The notes under the pieces: generated by a model
Seen by the model: only the letters and a program-made list of their open reading frames with translations
Databases searched by the model: none
What the model was told of the DNA's origin: nothing
Shown: positions 27,065-35,773 of the stretch, in pieces
Numbering within the stretch: position 1 is the stretch's first letter
Layout: every line of letters begins with the position of its first letter
Made by a program: the position numbers and the translations under genes
Source: Nitrospira sp.
Lineage (GTDB): Bacteria; Nitrospirota; Nitrospiria; Nitrospirales; UBA8639
Assembly (NCBI GenBank): GCA_024760505.1
Contig: CP058931.1
Coordinates: forward strand, 186,001 to 250,000
Direction of reading: 5' to 3'
DNA: 64,000 nucleotides

Positions 27065-27898
27065 ATGACTCCGACAAAGAACACATCACATGCTTCACAC
27101 GGATCAACCATTACCCTCGCCATTGATATTGGCGGGTCCGGAATCAAAGGCCTCCTGCTCAATCAATCCGGCCAACCTCTGTCTGAACGGGTACGAATGG
27201 CCACACCAAAACCCTCTACGCCAAAGGCCATCGTCCCGCTTATTTCGGAAATTGCCAACACTCTTGGCCGGTTTGATCGGGTATCAGTGGGCTTTCCTGG
27301 CGTCATTCATCAGGGGCGGGTGAAAACAGCTCCCAACCTGGACGCATCCTGGCCTGGAACCGATCTCGTTGGAGAACTGGAACGAAACCTCCATAAACCG
27401 GTTCGGGCGGCAAATGATGCCGATGTGCAGGGCTATGGAGCGATCAAAGGCCAAGGGGTCGAAATGGTCATTACCCTGGGAACCGGATTTGGAACCGCGT
27501 TATTTATTAACGGGCACCTCGTGCCAAATTTGGAAATTGCTCACCACCCCTTTCGGAAACAACAAACATACGAGGTACAATTGGGCGCCAGCGCACTGAA
27601 AAATGTGGGAAAAAAGAGATGGAATCTCCGTCTGGCCAAAGCGATCGACATATTAGATCGAGTGATTAATTTCGACCATCTCTACATAGGCGGGGGCAAC
27701 GGCAAAAAGGTCACCATTCAATTGCCGCCTCATGCCACAATTGTCTCAAATACAGCAGGTCTCCTCGGGGGAATAGCCCTCTGGGCCGATCCCAATGTAG
27801 TCATTCCATCTAAGCCTAAGGTCCCTGGTAAAGGAACCGCACGCAAACATGCTCCTCGAAAAAAGTCATCGAAAACTCTCCGGAAGAAAAAAAATTGA
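27065..27898 (+). CDS. ppgK: ROK-family kinase, probable polyphosphate glucokinase
   Basis: The 277-residue protein starts at ATG behind AAGGAG. ROK/ASKHA motifs are LAIDIGGSGIKG (phosphate 1), VGFPGVI, NDADVQGYGA and ITLGTGFGTALF. The short length, absence of the ROK Cys-rich zinc motif and HHPF segment fit polyphosphate/ATP glucokinases. The final 30 residues are a Lys/Arg-rich tail that might interact with polyphosphate; this is inference. It would phosphorylate glucose in the cytosol. Confidence 0.8.
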   Translation: MTPTKNTSHASHGSTITLAIDIGGSGIKGLLLNQSGQPLSERVRMATPKPSTPKAIVPLISEIANTLGRFDRVSVGFPGVIHQGRVKTAPNLDASWPGTDLVGELERNLHKPVRAANDADVQGYGAIKGQGVEMVITLGTGFGTALFINGHLVPNLEIAHHPFRKQQTYEVQLGASALKNVGKKRWNLRLAKAIDILDRVINFDHLYIGGGNGKKVTIQLPPHATIVSNTAGLLGGIALWADPNVVIPSKPKVPGKGTARKHAPRKKSSKTLRKKKN

Positions 27899-27993
27899 CA
27901 CCCATAAACCCTTCCCCACCCCTCAGCTCGTTCCACGCCAAGTTGCGCCTTCCCTTCATCTTGAGGGAAATTGCCTAACCGGCACACACCACC

Positions 27994-28383
27994 ATGATTC
28001 CGTATGGATTACCTCAACTTCTCTGGGTTGGTCTGGGTGGGTTTTTAGGGTCGGTAGGCCGATTTGTGATCTCCGGCTTCTTTAACCGCCTGAGTCCGGC
28101 TCTTGCCTTCCCGATTGGCACTCTGGCCGTAAATATTCTCGGCTGTTTCCTGATCGGATTGCTCCATGGATTGGCCGAGTCCAGGAATATGCTAGGAACG
28201 GACACCAGAATCTTTCTGTTTATCGGCGTTCTGGGGGGATTCACCACCTACTCCACATTCGGGTTCGAATCCCTGGTACTCCTGAAAGACGGGGCGATGC
28301 TCAAAGCCTCCGCCAATATCATCATCCATATCTTCGTGGGTCTAGCCGCTGTCTGGGTAGGTGATACATTAGGCCGGCTGTAA
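27994..28383 (+). CDS. crcB: Fluoride ion channel FluC/CrcB
   Basis: The 129-residue, four-helix protein has all family signatures: GGFLGSVGRFVISG, GTLAVNILGCFLIGLL, and GGFTTYSTFGFE with the central TM3 break and Phe residues. It is an inner-membrane fluoride exporter that works as a dual-topology dimer. No fluoride riboswitch consensus was found in the 95 bases upstream. Confidence 0.93.
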   Translation: MIPYGLPQLLWVGLGGFLGSVGRFVISGFFNRLSPALAFPIGTLAVNILGCFLIGLLHGLAESRNMLGTDTRIFLFIGVLGGFTTYSTFGFESLVLLKDGAMLKASANIIIHIFVGLAAVWVGDTLGRL

Positions 28384-28525
28384 GCCCAAGGCCCTTCTTC
28401 CTCATTTCAATTCATAAAATACATTGGAGAGTGGATTCCTTCTCTTGAAGCCACTTGGCGGGAAGGGGGTGAACAGGGTACAAACATTATTCGTTTCACT
28501 ATCCGAATGGTCAGCATCCCTGAAT

Positions 28526-31351
28526 ATGTCCTCAAAAAAACCGGTTAAACCTTCCAGCTCCCCCCATGCCGACCTGATCATTGAAGGCGCGCGGCAAAAT
28601 AACCTTAAAAACATTTCTCTCCGTATCCCGCACAACGCCGTCACCGTCGTCACCGGTGTATCCGGCTCTGGTAAATCCTCTTTGGCCTTCGACACCCTGT
28701 TTGCGGAAGGCCAATGGCGTTATGTGGAATCGCTCTCCTCCTATACGCGCATGTTCCTGGATCGCGTGAAACGGCCTGATGTGGACCGACTCACCAATAT
28801 CCGCCCCTCAATTGCCCTGGAACAAAAAAATCCGATTCGGACCTCGCGCTCCACCGTCGGCACCACCAGCGAAATTTCAGATTATCTCCGGTTGCTATTC
28901 TCCAAAATTGGACGACTGACCTGTCCCGACTGCAAGGTGGAAGCCATCGCCCACCACCCCACCACGGTCGCGCAAGACTTACTGAATCGTTTTCCCAATA
29001 AACGCGCCCTCGTCTGTTTTCCCAAACCCACCCCCCATCCTGACGCACTGGAGTTCATGAAAACGGCACTCCTCAAGCAAGGCTTCATCCGTATCGTCAT
29101 CAACCAACAACTGATCAACCTCAATACCGACACCTTCCCCTCACCGCTGCCATCGGAATTGTTGGTCGTCGTTGATCGCCTGACTCTGGATTCGGAATCG
29201 CGCAGCCGATTGGTCGAAGCCTTGGAATCGGCGTTTCGCGAAAGTGAAGGCCGCGCGAGCGTCATCATCGGGGAGAACGACCCCTTTGGCTATAGCGCCC
29301 ATCTGTCATGCCCGGGGTGCGGAAGGACGTTCCCGACGCCACGGCCCGTGTCCTTTTCCTTCAATCATCCACTTGGGGCCTGTCCCGAATGCAAAGGGTT
29401 CGGCAACATCTTGCGCTACGACGAACGGTTACTGATTCCCGACCCCGACAAATCCTTACAGGACGGGGCGATCGAACCATGGACCAAACCATCCAATGTG
29501 TGGTGGCAGAAGGAAATGCTCAAAGCCTTCAAGAAGAAAAACCTCGACCCGTCCACACCCTACAACCAACTCACCCATGCAGAACAGGACCTGATTTGGA
29601 AAGGAGAAGGCAAGCTCGAGGGCATCGATGATTTTTTTACATACCTAGAAGGCAAACGCTACAAGATGCATGTCCGGGTCTTCTTAAGCCGGTATCGCAA
29701 TCCTTCCCCATGCACAACCTGCCAGGGGACCCGCTTACGACCGGAATCTCTCATGGTCAAGATCTATGATTGCCACATTCACGAAGTCTGCGGATGGCCC
29801 CTCTCGGATCTTCAACGATGGCTTCAGACCTTGCCGCTAAGAACATTTGAGGGGGCGATCGCCAAGGATCTGTTGATAGCTTTGCAAACGAAACTGTCAT
29901 TTCTTCTGCGCGTGGGTTTGGACTATCTCACCCTGAACCGCGAAATGCGGACGTTATCCGGAGGCGAGGCTCAGCGTATTCATCTGGCGACACAACTGGG
30001 CAGTCAGCTCATGGGCACACAATATGTCTTGGATGAACCGACGATCGGCCTCCATGCACGCGATACCGAGGCCATGGGCATGATTTTGCGAGAGTTGGCG
30101 GCGCGGGGCAATACCGTCATTGTGGTGGAACATGATCCGCAGATCATTCAACAGGCCGATTACATCGTCGAACTGGGGCCACAATCAGGCAATCAAGGCG
30201 GAGAGGTCATCTGCGCGGCCCCCTACCAATCCTTTCTCAAGCATCCCCGATCCCTCACCGCACAATATTTGCGGGGGGAACGAACCATACCCTTACCTTC
30301 CACACGTCGATCCGGAAATGGAAAAGCTCTTCAGTTCACAGGAGTGAACGAACAGAATCTCAAAAATCTCACCGTCAACATTCCCCTCGGCACGCTGGTC
30401 TGTGTCACGGGTCCTTCCGGATCGGGAAAAAGCACGTTAGTCGAAGCCACCATCTATGCAGCCCTTGCGCGTTTTTTCAAGGTGGACACTCCTCCGCAAC
30501 CCGAACTGGCAGGTATGACGGGACCTGAACATCTCCGAACCGTCTGCCTCATTGACCAGGAACCCATCGGCAAAACCCCGCGTTCTAATCCCATCACCTA
30601 CATTAAAGCCTATGATGAAATCCGGGCCGTATTCGCCCAGTCCCCTGAAGCGCGGGCGCACCGGCTCACGCCCGCGCATTTCTCATTTAACACCGGCAAG
30701 GGCCGATGCGCTCGTTGCCAGGGAAACGGGTACGAAAAGCTGGAAATGTATTTTCTGGCGGACCTCTACGTGCCCTGCGCAGACTGTGAAGGCAAACGGT
30801 TCAAAGACAAGATCCTACAAGTCCAAGTCAAAGGGCTTTCCATTCATGATGTGTTGAACCTCACCGTCGATCAAGCGGTAGCCTTCTTCGCCACGTCATG
30901 TCCCAAGGTCCTCAAAGGATTGCGGGTGCTTCAACAGCTCGGTCTTGGCTATCTCACACTGGGACAGCCAGCCACGACTCTTTCCGGTGGCGAAACCCAA
31001 CGGCTGAAAATCGCCCGGGAATTGACCAACGCCCCCAAACGATCAGCTGCCAACTCAGACCACAAAGGTGCCCTCTACATCCTGGACGAACCCACCAGAG
31101 GACTGCACTTGGAAGATATCACGCGGCTGTTAACGGTATTGAATCAACTGGTGGAGGAAGGGAATACGATCCTGGTGGTCGAACATCACCTGGACGTCAT
31201 TAAAGGCGCGGATTGGGTCATCGACCTAGGCCCCGGCGGAGGAGAATCCGGCGGCCACATCGTCGCCCAAGGAACCCCGGAAGACATCGCCAACAGTCCG
31301 GACTCCATAACCGGACATTATCTGAAAACTCTGCTCGCTCTCGGACCATAA
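28526..31351 (+). CDS. uvrA: Excinuclease ABC subunit A (UvrA, divergent paralogue type)
   Basis: From ATG 28526 the protein is 941 aa, the usual UvrA length; the frame is open 34 codons further but without RBS or homology. It has two ABC modules with Walker A TGVSGSGKSS and TGPSGSGKST, signatures LSGGEAQRIHLA and LSGGETQRLKIA, a zinc-finger CPGCGRTF...CPEC in the first half and CARCQGNG...CADCEGKRF in the second. The first insertion (SYTRMFLDRVKRPD) differs from canonical SAYARQFL. It probably scans DNA for lesions; whether it is the main or an accessory UvrA cannot be told. Confidence 0.9.
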   Translation: MSSKKPVKPSSSPHADLIIEGARQNNLKNISLRIPHNAVTVVTGVSGSGKSSLAFDTLFAEGQWRYVESLSSYTRMFLDRVKRPDVDRLTNIRPSIALEQKNPIRTSRSTVGTTSEISDYLRLLFSKIGRLTCPDCKVEAIAHHPTTVAQDLLNRFPNKRALVCFPKPTPHPDALEFMKTALLKQGFIRIVINQQLINLNTDTFPSPLPSELLVVVDRLTLDSESRSRLVEALESAFRESEGRASVIIGENDPFGYSAHLSCPGCGRTFPTPRPVSFSFNHPLGACPECKGFGNILRYDERLLIPDPDKSLQDGAIEPWTKPSNVWWQKEMLKAFKKKNLDPSTPYNQLTHAEQDLIWKGEGKLEGIDDFFTYLEGKRYKMHVRVFLSRYRNPSPCTTCQGTRLRPESLMVKIYDCHIHEVCGWPLSDLQRWLQTLPLRTFEGAIAKDLLIALQTKLSFLLRVGLDYLTLNREMRTLSGGEAQRIHLATQLGSQLMGTQYVLDEPTIGLHARDTEAMGMILRELAARGNTVIVVEHDPQIIQQADYIVELGPQSGNQGGEVICAAPYQSFLKHPRSLTAQYLRGERTIPLPSTRRSGNGKALQFTGVNEQNLKNLTVNIPLGTLVCVTGPSGSGKSTLVEATIYAALARFFKVDTPPQPELAGMTGPEHLRTVCLIDQEPIGKTPRSNPITYIKAYDEIRAVFAQSPEARAHRLTPAHFSFNTGKGRCARCQGNGYEKLEMYFLADLYVPCADCEGKRFKDKILQVQVKGLSIHDVLNLTVDQAVAFFATSCPKVLKGLRVLQQLGLGYLTLGQPATTLSGGETQRLKIARELTNAPKRSAANSDHKGALYILDEPTRGLHLEDITRLLTVLNQLVEEGNTILVVEHHLDVIKGADWVIDLGPGGGESGGHIVAQGTPEDIANSPDSITGHYLKTLLALGP

Positions 31352-31512
31352 AAACCTTTTGTCTATCGTCTTTTGCCATCACTTCCACACAGAAATTTTT
31401 TCTAGTTTCCAATTGCGGAAAATCCAACAATTTCCGAAATGCATATGCCCCATGAATGATCGCTTGTGAAGTAGAAATGGATATTCTCTTCACACCCTTC
31501 TGCCGATGCCGG

Positions 31513-31812
31513 TTAATTCTCTTTGCTAAATCGGTTTCTGATCCATAATGGATCCTTCCGGCAATCTAACACGGCATGTACACGCACTAAATCTTCATCG
31601 ACGTGATAGTAAATGGCAAAGGGAAAACGTTTGGACAAGCACCGAAAATAACCATACGTGAGCTGGTGAATTCCGGCATACAACAGAAGGGAATCAATAT
31701 CCGAAAACAGGCTGTCTAAGAAATAAGACCCAAGCCCAGGTTCCCGATTTTCATAAAAACGAAAGCCCTGGATTAAATCCTGCTGGGCTTCATCCAGGAT
31801 CTGGATTTTCAC
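31513..31812 (-). CDS. ParE/RelE-family toxin
   Basis: The 99-residue protein has the ParE pattern: MKIQILDEAQQDLIQGFRFYE at the start, central FPFAIYYHVDEDLVRVHAVLDCRKDP and a short C-terminal tail. ParE-type toxins block gyrase; RelE-type toxins cleave mRNA. The sequence leans toward ParE because the RelE catalytic residues are not evident. It overlaps the upstream antitoxin gene by 4 bases. Confidence 0.85.
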   Translation of the reverse strand: MKIQILDEAQQDLIQGFRFYENREPGLGSYFLDSLFSDIDSLLLYAGIHQLTYGYFRCLSKRFPFAIYYHVDEDLVRVHAVLDCRKDPLWIRNRFSKEN

Positions 31813-32027
31813 GAGAGTTTATTGCGAATCTCGAGCTTGGCCTTCTCCCAATCTGTAAATTGAGATTTTCCCTCGGCGATTCGCTGGCCACGTTCTTCGA
31901 GAACATCACGGTGCCAGGGAGGAGATTCAATCGAATCGGGAGTACGGACAAGGTCCTCCCAAAGCAACTCCATGACCGCAAGCTTTTCCTGGAGGGTCAT
32001 CTCTTTCAGAGGTAGGTTAATTGGCAT
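31809..32027 (-). CDS. Addiction-module antitoxin
   Basis: This 72-residue protein, MPINLPLKEMTLQEKLAVMELLWEDL..., matches the small addiction-module component family (TIGR02574 type) that accompanies ParE-like toxins; SPPWHRDVLEER and DWEKAKLEIR are typical. The stop overlaps the toxin start (ATGA). The pair lies between uvrA and a remnant of a second uvrA 3' end. Confidence 0.85.
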   Translation of the reverse strand: MPINLPLKEMTLQEKLAVMELLWEDLVRTPDSIESPPWHRDVLEERGQRIAEGKSQFTDWEKAKLEIRNKLS

Positions 32028-32078
32028 AGGAAGAGTATACCTCAGTGCATAAGGTAAGGAAATCCTCTATATGGCAAA

Positions 32079-32220
32079 GCGCGGATCGGGTCATCGACCT
32101 CGGCCCCGGCGGCGGCGATTCCGGTGCCACATCGTGGCCCAAGGAACCCCGGAAGCAATCGCCAACACCCCTAAATCACTCACCGGACAATATCTGAAAC
32201 CTCTGTTTTTCCTAAACTAA
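32079..32220 (+). pseudogene. Relic of a uvrA 3' end
   Basis: About 140 bases match the last 47 codons of the uvrA gene ending at 31351. Codons for DRVIDLGPGGGDSG are followed by a one-base deletion, then HIVAQGTPEAIANTPKSLTG and a stop, compared with DWVIDLGPGGGESG / HIVAQGTPEDIANSPDSITG. Many differences are synonymous, so the source was a diverged uvrA rather than a recent copy. The rest of the gene is absent; the TA pair occupies the space just before it. Confidence 0.85.
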
Positions 32221-32264
32221 CGTCCCTCCGGTCAGCTGCCGGCGGCTGCAACGACGGGCTAGAA
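32215..32264 (-). other. attC-like site downstream of the 32.3-kb gene
   Basis: Read on the minus strand, it begins TTCTAGC (containing the stop of the 32259-32552 gene), has an inner CAGCCG...CGGCAGCTG inverted repeat and ends GTTAGTT. This matches the RYYYAAC...GTTRRRY layout of integron attC sites at 5/7 and 6/7 positions. Its right-hand core abuts the end of the uvrA relic. Confidence 0.35.
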
Positions 32265-32552
32265 GGAGTCCTCGACAATGAAGTCACCATTAGTGGCTAC
32301 GATGAAGTCGTCGGTCAAGGGGAAGAACACACGGATTCCCCCATCATCGATCGCGCCAAGAACACGTATGTCTCCTCCGGGCTTTCTGTCCCAGAAGATT
32401 TGGATTTCATATTGGTAGCGGTTGCCCGCCTCACTCTGGACTTCACCCGTCACTGGGTCGCCGTGGACGAGTGAAGCCAACTCAGCATATGGGCGTTGTC
32501 GCCATCCCTCGAGTTCCTTCGCCAAGAGTTTTCTTGCCTCACGTTTGTTCAC
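32259..32552 (-). CDS. Small conserved hypothetical protein (cassette-type)
   Basis: The 97-residue product starts at GTG (NKREARKLLAKELEGWRQRPY), with GGAAG about 8 bases upstream; a longer frame to 32672 is open but runs into repeat sequence. The C-terminal half (YQYEIQIFWDRKPGGDIRVLGAIDDGG) is beta-rich. I recognise the general type from accessory regions but know no function. Its stop codon lies within an attC-like site. Confidence 0.6.
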   Translation of the reverse strand: MNKREARKLLAKELEGWRQRPYAELASLVHGDPVTGEVQSEAGNRYQYEIQIFWDRKPGGDIRVLGAIDDGGIRVFFPLTDDFIVATNGDFIVEDSF

Positions 32553-32651
32553 CAAACTCACTTCCGTCCAATAAAGTCCGCAGCTGAGCAGGAAGCCGTC
32601 TGTCCAAACCGCACGTTTGGCCGCAGCAGGCGGCTGACAATAGTTCTGAGG

Positions 32652-32702
32652 TCCTGCCTTGAAATCACGCAAATCATTTTAGCTTAGCTCAACAATCCCA
32701 AA
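32652..32702 (+). repeat. Short repeat G, copy 1
   Basis: TTGAAATCACGCAA, then a diverged stretch, then GCTCAACAAT, recurs at 34466-34512 in the same orientation. In both places a copy of the longer dispersed repeat follows within about 60 bases. Confidence 0.6.
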
Positions 32703-32759
32703 ACGCAACCATCCGCTGTCGCATTGCAAAAACCTTCCCCCAGATATCAACATCAGATT

Positions 32760-32945
32760 TAAATGCCGGGTTTTGGCCCTGCAGCCGAGGTCCTTTTGTT
32801 GCGACAAAAGGACCCAAAACCATTGACACCCAGTTCGGCCACATGAGATTGGGCGGACGCGGAAAACGGAGGGGCGGACCAACTCGCGGAGCCTGTTCTG
32901 AGGTTTCTCGAAGGGCTCAAACAAGGCTCGCCAATGATTGAAGAT
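32760..32945 (-). repeat. Dispersed structured repeat, copy A
   Basis: This copy of the roughly 200-bp intergenic family is also seen at 44020-44260, 58255-58430 and 63129-63335. Conserved blocks are CCTTGTTTGAGCCCTTC, CTCCGCGAGTTGGTCCGCCC, TGGTTTTGGGTCCTTTTG and AACAAAAGGACCTCG. Frames inside it are not genes. The 33.0-33.15 kb remainder of this gap shows nothing further. Confidence 0.85.
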
Positions 32946-33152
32946 CGTCCCCCATGGAGCCGAACAGCAAGTGTCGGTTCGAAGGATAGGGAACGGAGAA
33001 ATCTAGGGAGTCTGATCGTGCAAGCACTTTCGGCATCACTCAAGTTTCACGAAACGTAACCGCTCATGATAATATTTCTAGACCTGACGCCCAAACACAA
33101 TGAATGTGATATTGCCAGGAAAGAACCAGTTAATGGGGAACTGGAAAATCCG

Positions 33153-33395
33153 CTAGGATGTTTTTTTTAGAATAAATTCAATCGTTTCCAAAATTATGTT
33201 AGAACCCCCAGGACCATTTTGATGAGGATTTGAAATGAAATATTGAATTAATCCATTAATTCTGGTTGGCTTCGTACCCAGGCTTTCAGGGATCAGATCT
33301 TCTAATGAAAAACGTAATAGATAAGGATTAAATTCATTAGTATTCCATCTTTCTAAAGATCCGAGTGCCTCGATTATTGTTGCACGGGAAAAACT
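33153..33395 (-). CDS. Small hypothetical protein, possible helical defence-type domain
   Basis: The 80-residue product starts at MSFSRATIIEALGSLERW. FNPYLLRFSLEDLIPE and GPGGSNIILETIEFILKK suggest a compact all-alpha domain of the kind found at the N-terminus of some abortive-infection proteins. That likeness is from memory and weak. It may be complete or the remaining part of a longer gene. The base composition is AT-rich compared with the surroundings. An attC-like site lies just upstream. Confidence 0.45.
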   Translation of the reverse strand, partial: SFSRATIIEALGSLERWNTNEFNPYLLRFSLEDLIPESLGTKPTRINGLIQYFISNPHQNGPGGSNIILETIEFILKKTS

Positions 33396-33473
33396 CATGA
33401 GTATTGCAATCACTTTCTGTTTGCGCTTTAAACAAACCGCTGCTGATTGGCTGGCAAGAGGCACCACTATTGG

Positions 33474-33573
33474 AGCCACGCGTTCGGCTGCCGCAGACGG
33501 CTGATGCGCGATCCCAGCCCTGGACTCTGTTTAGCGGGGCTTGCGGAACACCAATTGAAACTGTTTGTTAGGA
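33474..33573 (-). other. attC-like site downstream of FRG gene 1
   Basis: On the minus strand TCCTAAC (6/7 match to RYYYAAC and holding the FRG stop codon) opens the site. CAGCCGTCTGCGGCAGCCGAACGCG, a typical attC central hairpin, follows. The distal GTTRRRY core is degraded (GTGGCTC). Confidence 0.35.
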
Positions 33574-34362
33574 ACCATATCCATAGGTCCTGTTGGCTAT
33601 CATCTCTGCCAGCCCTTCCTCTGATCCAAATAAGGAATAAGCATTAATGTTCATTGAATCCAAATCAGCGAGTGCCTCACTTCTAATACATGCCGGTAGA
33701 ACATACTTTGTTGCCACATCCTGTTTGCCATTGGCAAATGCCAACGCATCTTCGTGACTACTGTAATACCATTTATCATTAACTTTCTTTCTGCAGAAAG
33801 TATATTCAGACTGCTGCACATAATGCCGCCGGTGGGTTTTGATGTTTGGGCCACACCCGACAATACTTGATTCTCCCGTAAATCCGCCCTTTCCGGCACC
33901 AAGATATTCCCGAAATGAGTAAATCGAAATTTCTTTCTCTGAGCCATGTTCCTGAAAAGCGAAAAAAGAGGCCACATATGGTGATCTAGTCCAATCTAAG
34001 ATGGGTGTAGGAAATCCATGGTGGCGAAGATAAACCATGAACTCAAAATCTTCTGGGGGTGAAGGTGACTCCCTGTGCATAAAAATAGTATCCCACTTGT
34101 ATCCGGTATAGGATTCAAATGCATTTTTTGTTTCTTTTAGAGTATCCCCGTACTCTTCAATAGATGGAAAATCTGCGCCTCTTCTTTCAAAGGTAGACTC
34201 AAGCCGCCAGCTGGCGCACTTATGCCCACGAAACAATAGAGGTGAGACATACTCTTCTTCTTTATTTCCAATCGAATCTTGCTCACGAAGACGTCCGATC
34301 TCTTCCTTCCATGATTTCCAACTTGAAATGGATTTAGTTTTCATCGCGCGCATTGGATCCAT
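33568..34362 (-). CDS. FRG-domain protein 1
   Basis: The 264-residue protein has the FRG signature LLFRGHKCASWRLESTFERRG near residue 40 and the second conserved block RHHGFPTPILDWTRSPYVASFFAF near 112. FRG proteins are found in phage-defence and other accessory loci; their biochemical activity is not settled. Start options are ATG 34362 or 34344. The gene is AT-richer than the core genes nearby and is flanked by attC-like and repeat sequences. A second FRG protein occurs at 59.2 kb. Confidence 0.88.
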   Translation of the reverse strand: MDPMRAMKTKSISSWKSWKEEIGRLREQDSIGNKEEEYVSPLLFRGHKCASWRLESTFERRGADFPSIEEYGDTLKETKNAFESYTGYKWDTIFMHRESPSPPEDFEFMVYLRHHGFPTPILDWTRSPYVASFFAFQEHGSEKEISIYSFREYLGAGKGGFTGESSIVGCGPNIKTHRRHYVQQSEYTFCRKKVNDKWYYSSHEDALAFANGKQDVATKYVLPACIRSEALADLDSMNINAYSLFGSEEGLAEMIANRTYGYGS

Positions 34363-34465
34363 GGTGATAAATTAATTGGTCTGCTGATATGTGACGGGGG
34401 TGAGGTTTTTTTGATTCGAGCTGCGCGTTCGGTCTCTAGTGGCGAATGACAAATGTTTGAGGTAA

Positions 34466-34512
34466 GATTTTGAAATCACGCAATTCTTTTTGGTTTTCGC
34501 TCAACAATACCA
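34466..34512 (+). repeat. Short repeat G, copy 2
   Basis: Same core as 32652-32702 (TTGAAATCACGCAA ... GCTCAACAAT). It is followed by repeat E. Confidence 0.6.
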
Positions 34513-34550
34513 CCGCAGAACAGTTCATTGTCGAATTACCCCACCCCTGT

Positions 34551-34660
34551 AGATCGGCCAACTGGGCTGACGCTCAAATAAAAAAGTGGACCATGTCCGA
34601 GCCTGGCGAGTTGGGCCACCCCTCCGATGCCTGCGCCAGCACAATTGAATATGGCCGACC
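34551..34660 (+). repeat. Short relative of the dispersed repeat, copy E
   Basis: It shares CTGGGCTGACGCTCAAA, GAGCCTGGCGAGTTGGGCC and CCTCCGAT...GCGCC with copy F (35341-35436). The GAGCCTGGCGAGTTGGGCC block is also in copies C and D of the long family. The remaining 540-base gap between FRG gene 1 and the DUF3024 gene shows no coding sequence. Confidence 0.75.
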
Positions 34661-34903
34661 TGGGGGAAAATAGTCAGCCGCACTTGTGCCCATGAAGGGA
34701 AACGCTCAGTGACTGAGAAGGATTCTTGATAAAGGCCTGAAATAAGTCAAGATTGCAGGGGTATAAAGTCCTTTAACTCAATGATGCCACCTAGATTGGC
34801 CGCTTTTCGAAAGTAGTGAGTGGCAGCTACGAATTTGGAAAGCCACAAAAGTATGACGCAATCTGGATGCAAAACCGCTTTGATTACATATGCTAGGACC
34901 AGC

Positions 34904-35251
34904 CTAGCCGAAGAAGCATGCGCATTCGTCTTTTTTCACGACCCCGAGAAACTCTTCGACAGTCGATACTTCCGGAACCGGTTCATAACCATGCCATTTC
35001 AGATCGGCGCGCTTCCAATAGACCCTCCACATGCCTTGAGCTCGCACGAAGGTGGCCTTGGCAAATGAGCTTTCATACTTGATCTCCGGTTTGTTCCATT
35101 GTGGCCGGATTTCGAATAATTCGATGCTTTGACCGGTGACTCGGAATCCAAAGTCGAGTTGGGGGCGTATATGTGGTGGGGGCCGAAGTTTCTCGACAAA
35201 CGCACCAACAAGCTTTTCGATCCTTTTCCGATCAATGTCGTTTAGCGCCAT
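34904..35251 (-). CDS. DUF3024 protein
   Basis: The 115-residue protein starts at MALNDIDRKRIEKLVGAFVEKLRPPPHIRPQLDFGFRV-type sequence. FEIRPQWN, MWRVYWKRADLKWHGYEP and the final CACFFG are DUF3024 landmarks. The function is unknown. The family is frequent in mobile gene cassettes. ATG 35269 is in frame but lies inside the upstream attC-like site, so 35251 is preferred. Confidence 0.85.
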   Translation of the reverse strand: MALNDIDRKRIEKLVGAFVEKLRPPPHIRPQLDFGFRVTGQSIELFEIRPQWNKPEIKYESSFAKATFVRAQGMWRVYWKRADLKWHGYEPVPEVSTVEEFLGVVKKDECACFFG

Positions 35252-35260
35252 ACTCTTGCC

Positions 35261-35327
35261 ATATAACAATTAAATTATGCTGCACGCGCGTTTTTTGTGG
35301 CTGTCACACAGTTATGACTTGTTAGGT
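35261..35327 (-). other. attC-like site upstream of the DUF3024 gene
   Basis: On the minus strand it opens with ACCTAAC (perfect RYYYAAC) followed by AAGTC. It has an inner GCGCG-containing region and closes with GTTATAT (6/7 match to GTTRRRY), after which the gene starts within about 10 bases. This is the best of the three candidate sites. Confidence 0.45.
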
Positions 35328-35340
35328 TTTTACTGCCTGC

Positions 35341-35436
35341 AGGTCGACCGACTGGGCTGACGCTCAAAGCAAAAAGGGGACCTTGTCTGAGCCTGGCGAA
35401 CTGGGACAATCCTCCGATTCTTGCGCCTGCACAATT
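35341..35436 (+). repeat. Short relative of the dispersed repeat, copy F
   Basis: It closely resembles copy E, including CTGGGCTGACGCTCAAA, GAGCCTGGCGAACTGGG and GCGCCTGCACAATT. From here to 35773 no gene could be supported; a frame open from 35648 leads into the lipoprotein gene. Confidence 0.75.
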
Positions 35437-35773
35437 AAAGATTTTGTTGCCGATGGCTCCCTGATCTCGTTGTGCCGTGGACCTGATTCCATATTTTCGG
35501 TCCTGGAATTGATTCCCAGCACATGGAAACTATCGTCACGTTTTTAAGGGATGAACTACAAGATCGCCCGTCTGTTATCTAAACATCCGCCATTGGCTCG
35601 AATGTGGTCTCCAACCAGATAGTATTGCAAAAGGCAGCTTCACGTCCTTGTTTCAATCATCCCGGGTTTTCTTGGATAAGATAGGCCAGGGTTTTTACCA
35701 GCTTTCTCAAAGCCGGTATTTCCTTTATAGTAGCAGGACAGATCGTTTCTTGATTCAGAGTGCGCGTACTCTT

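Noticed and set aside
27899..27993. Fluoride riboswitch upstream of crcB
   Set aside because: The GGNGATGG...CTGATG...CTCCTAC pattern was not found in the short spacer.
32679..32924. Frame reading MFEPF...RLRELVRP, also at 44071-44307
   Set aside because: It lies entirely inside the dispersed repeat; the similarity follows from the repeat, and other copies break the frame.
34470..34673. 67-codon plus-strand frame between FRG gene 1 and the DUF3024 gene
   Set aside because: It is composed of repeats G and E with no coding signature.
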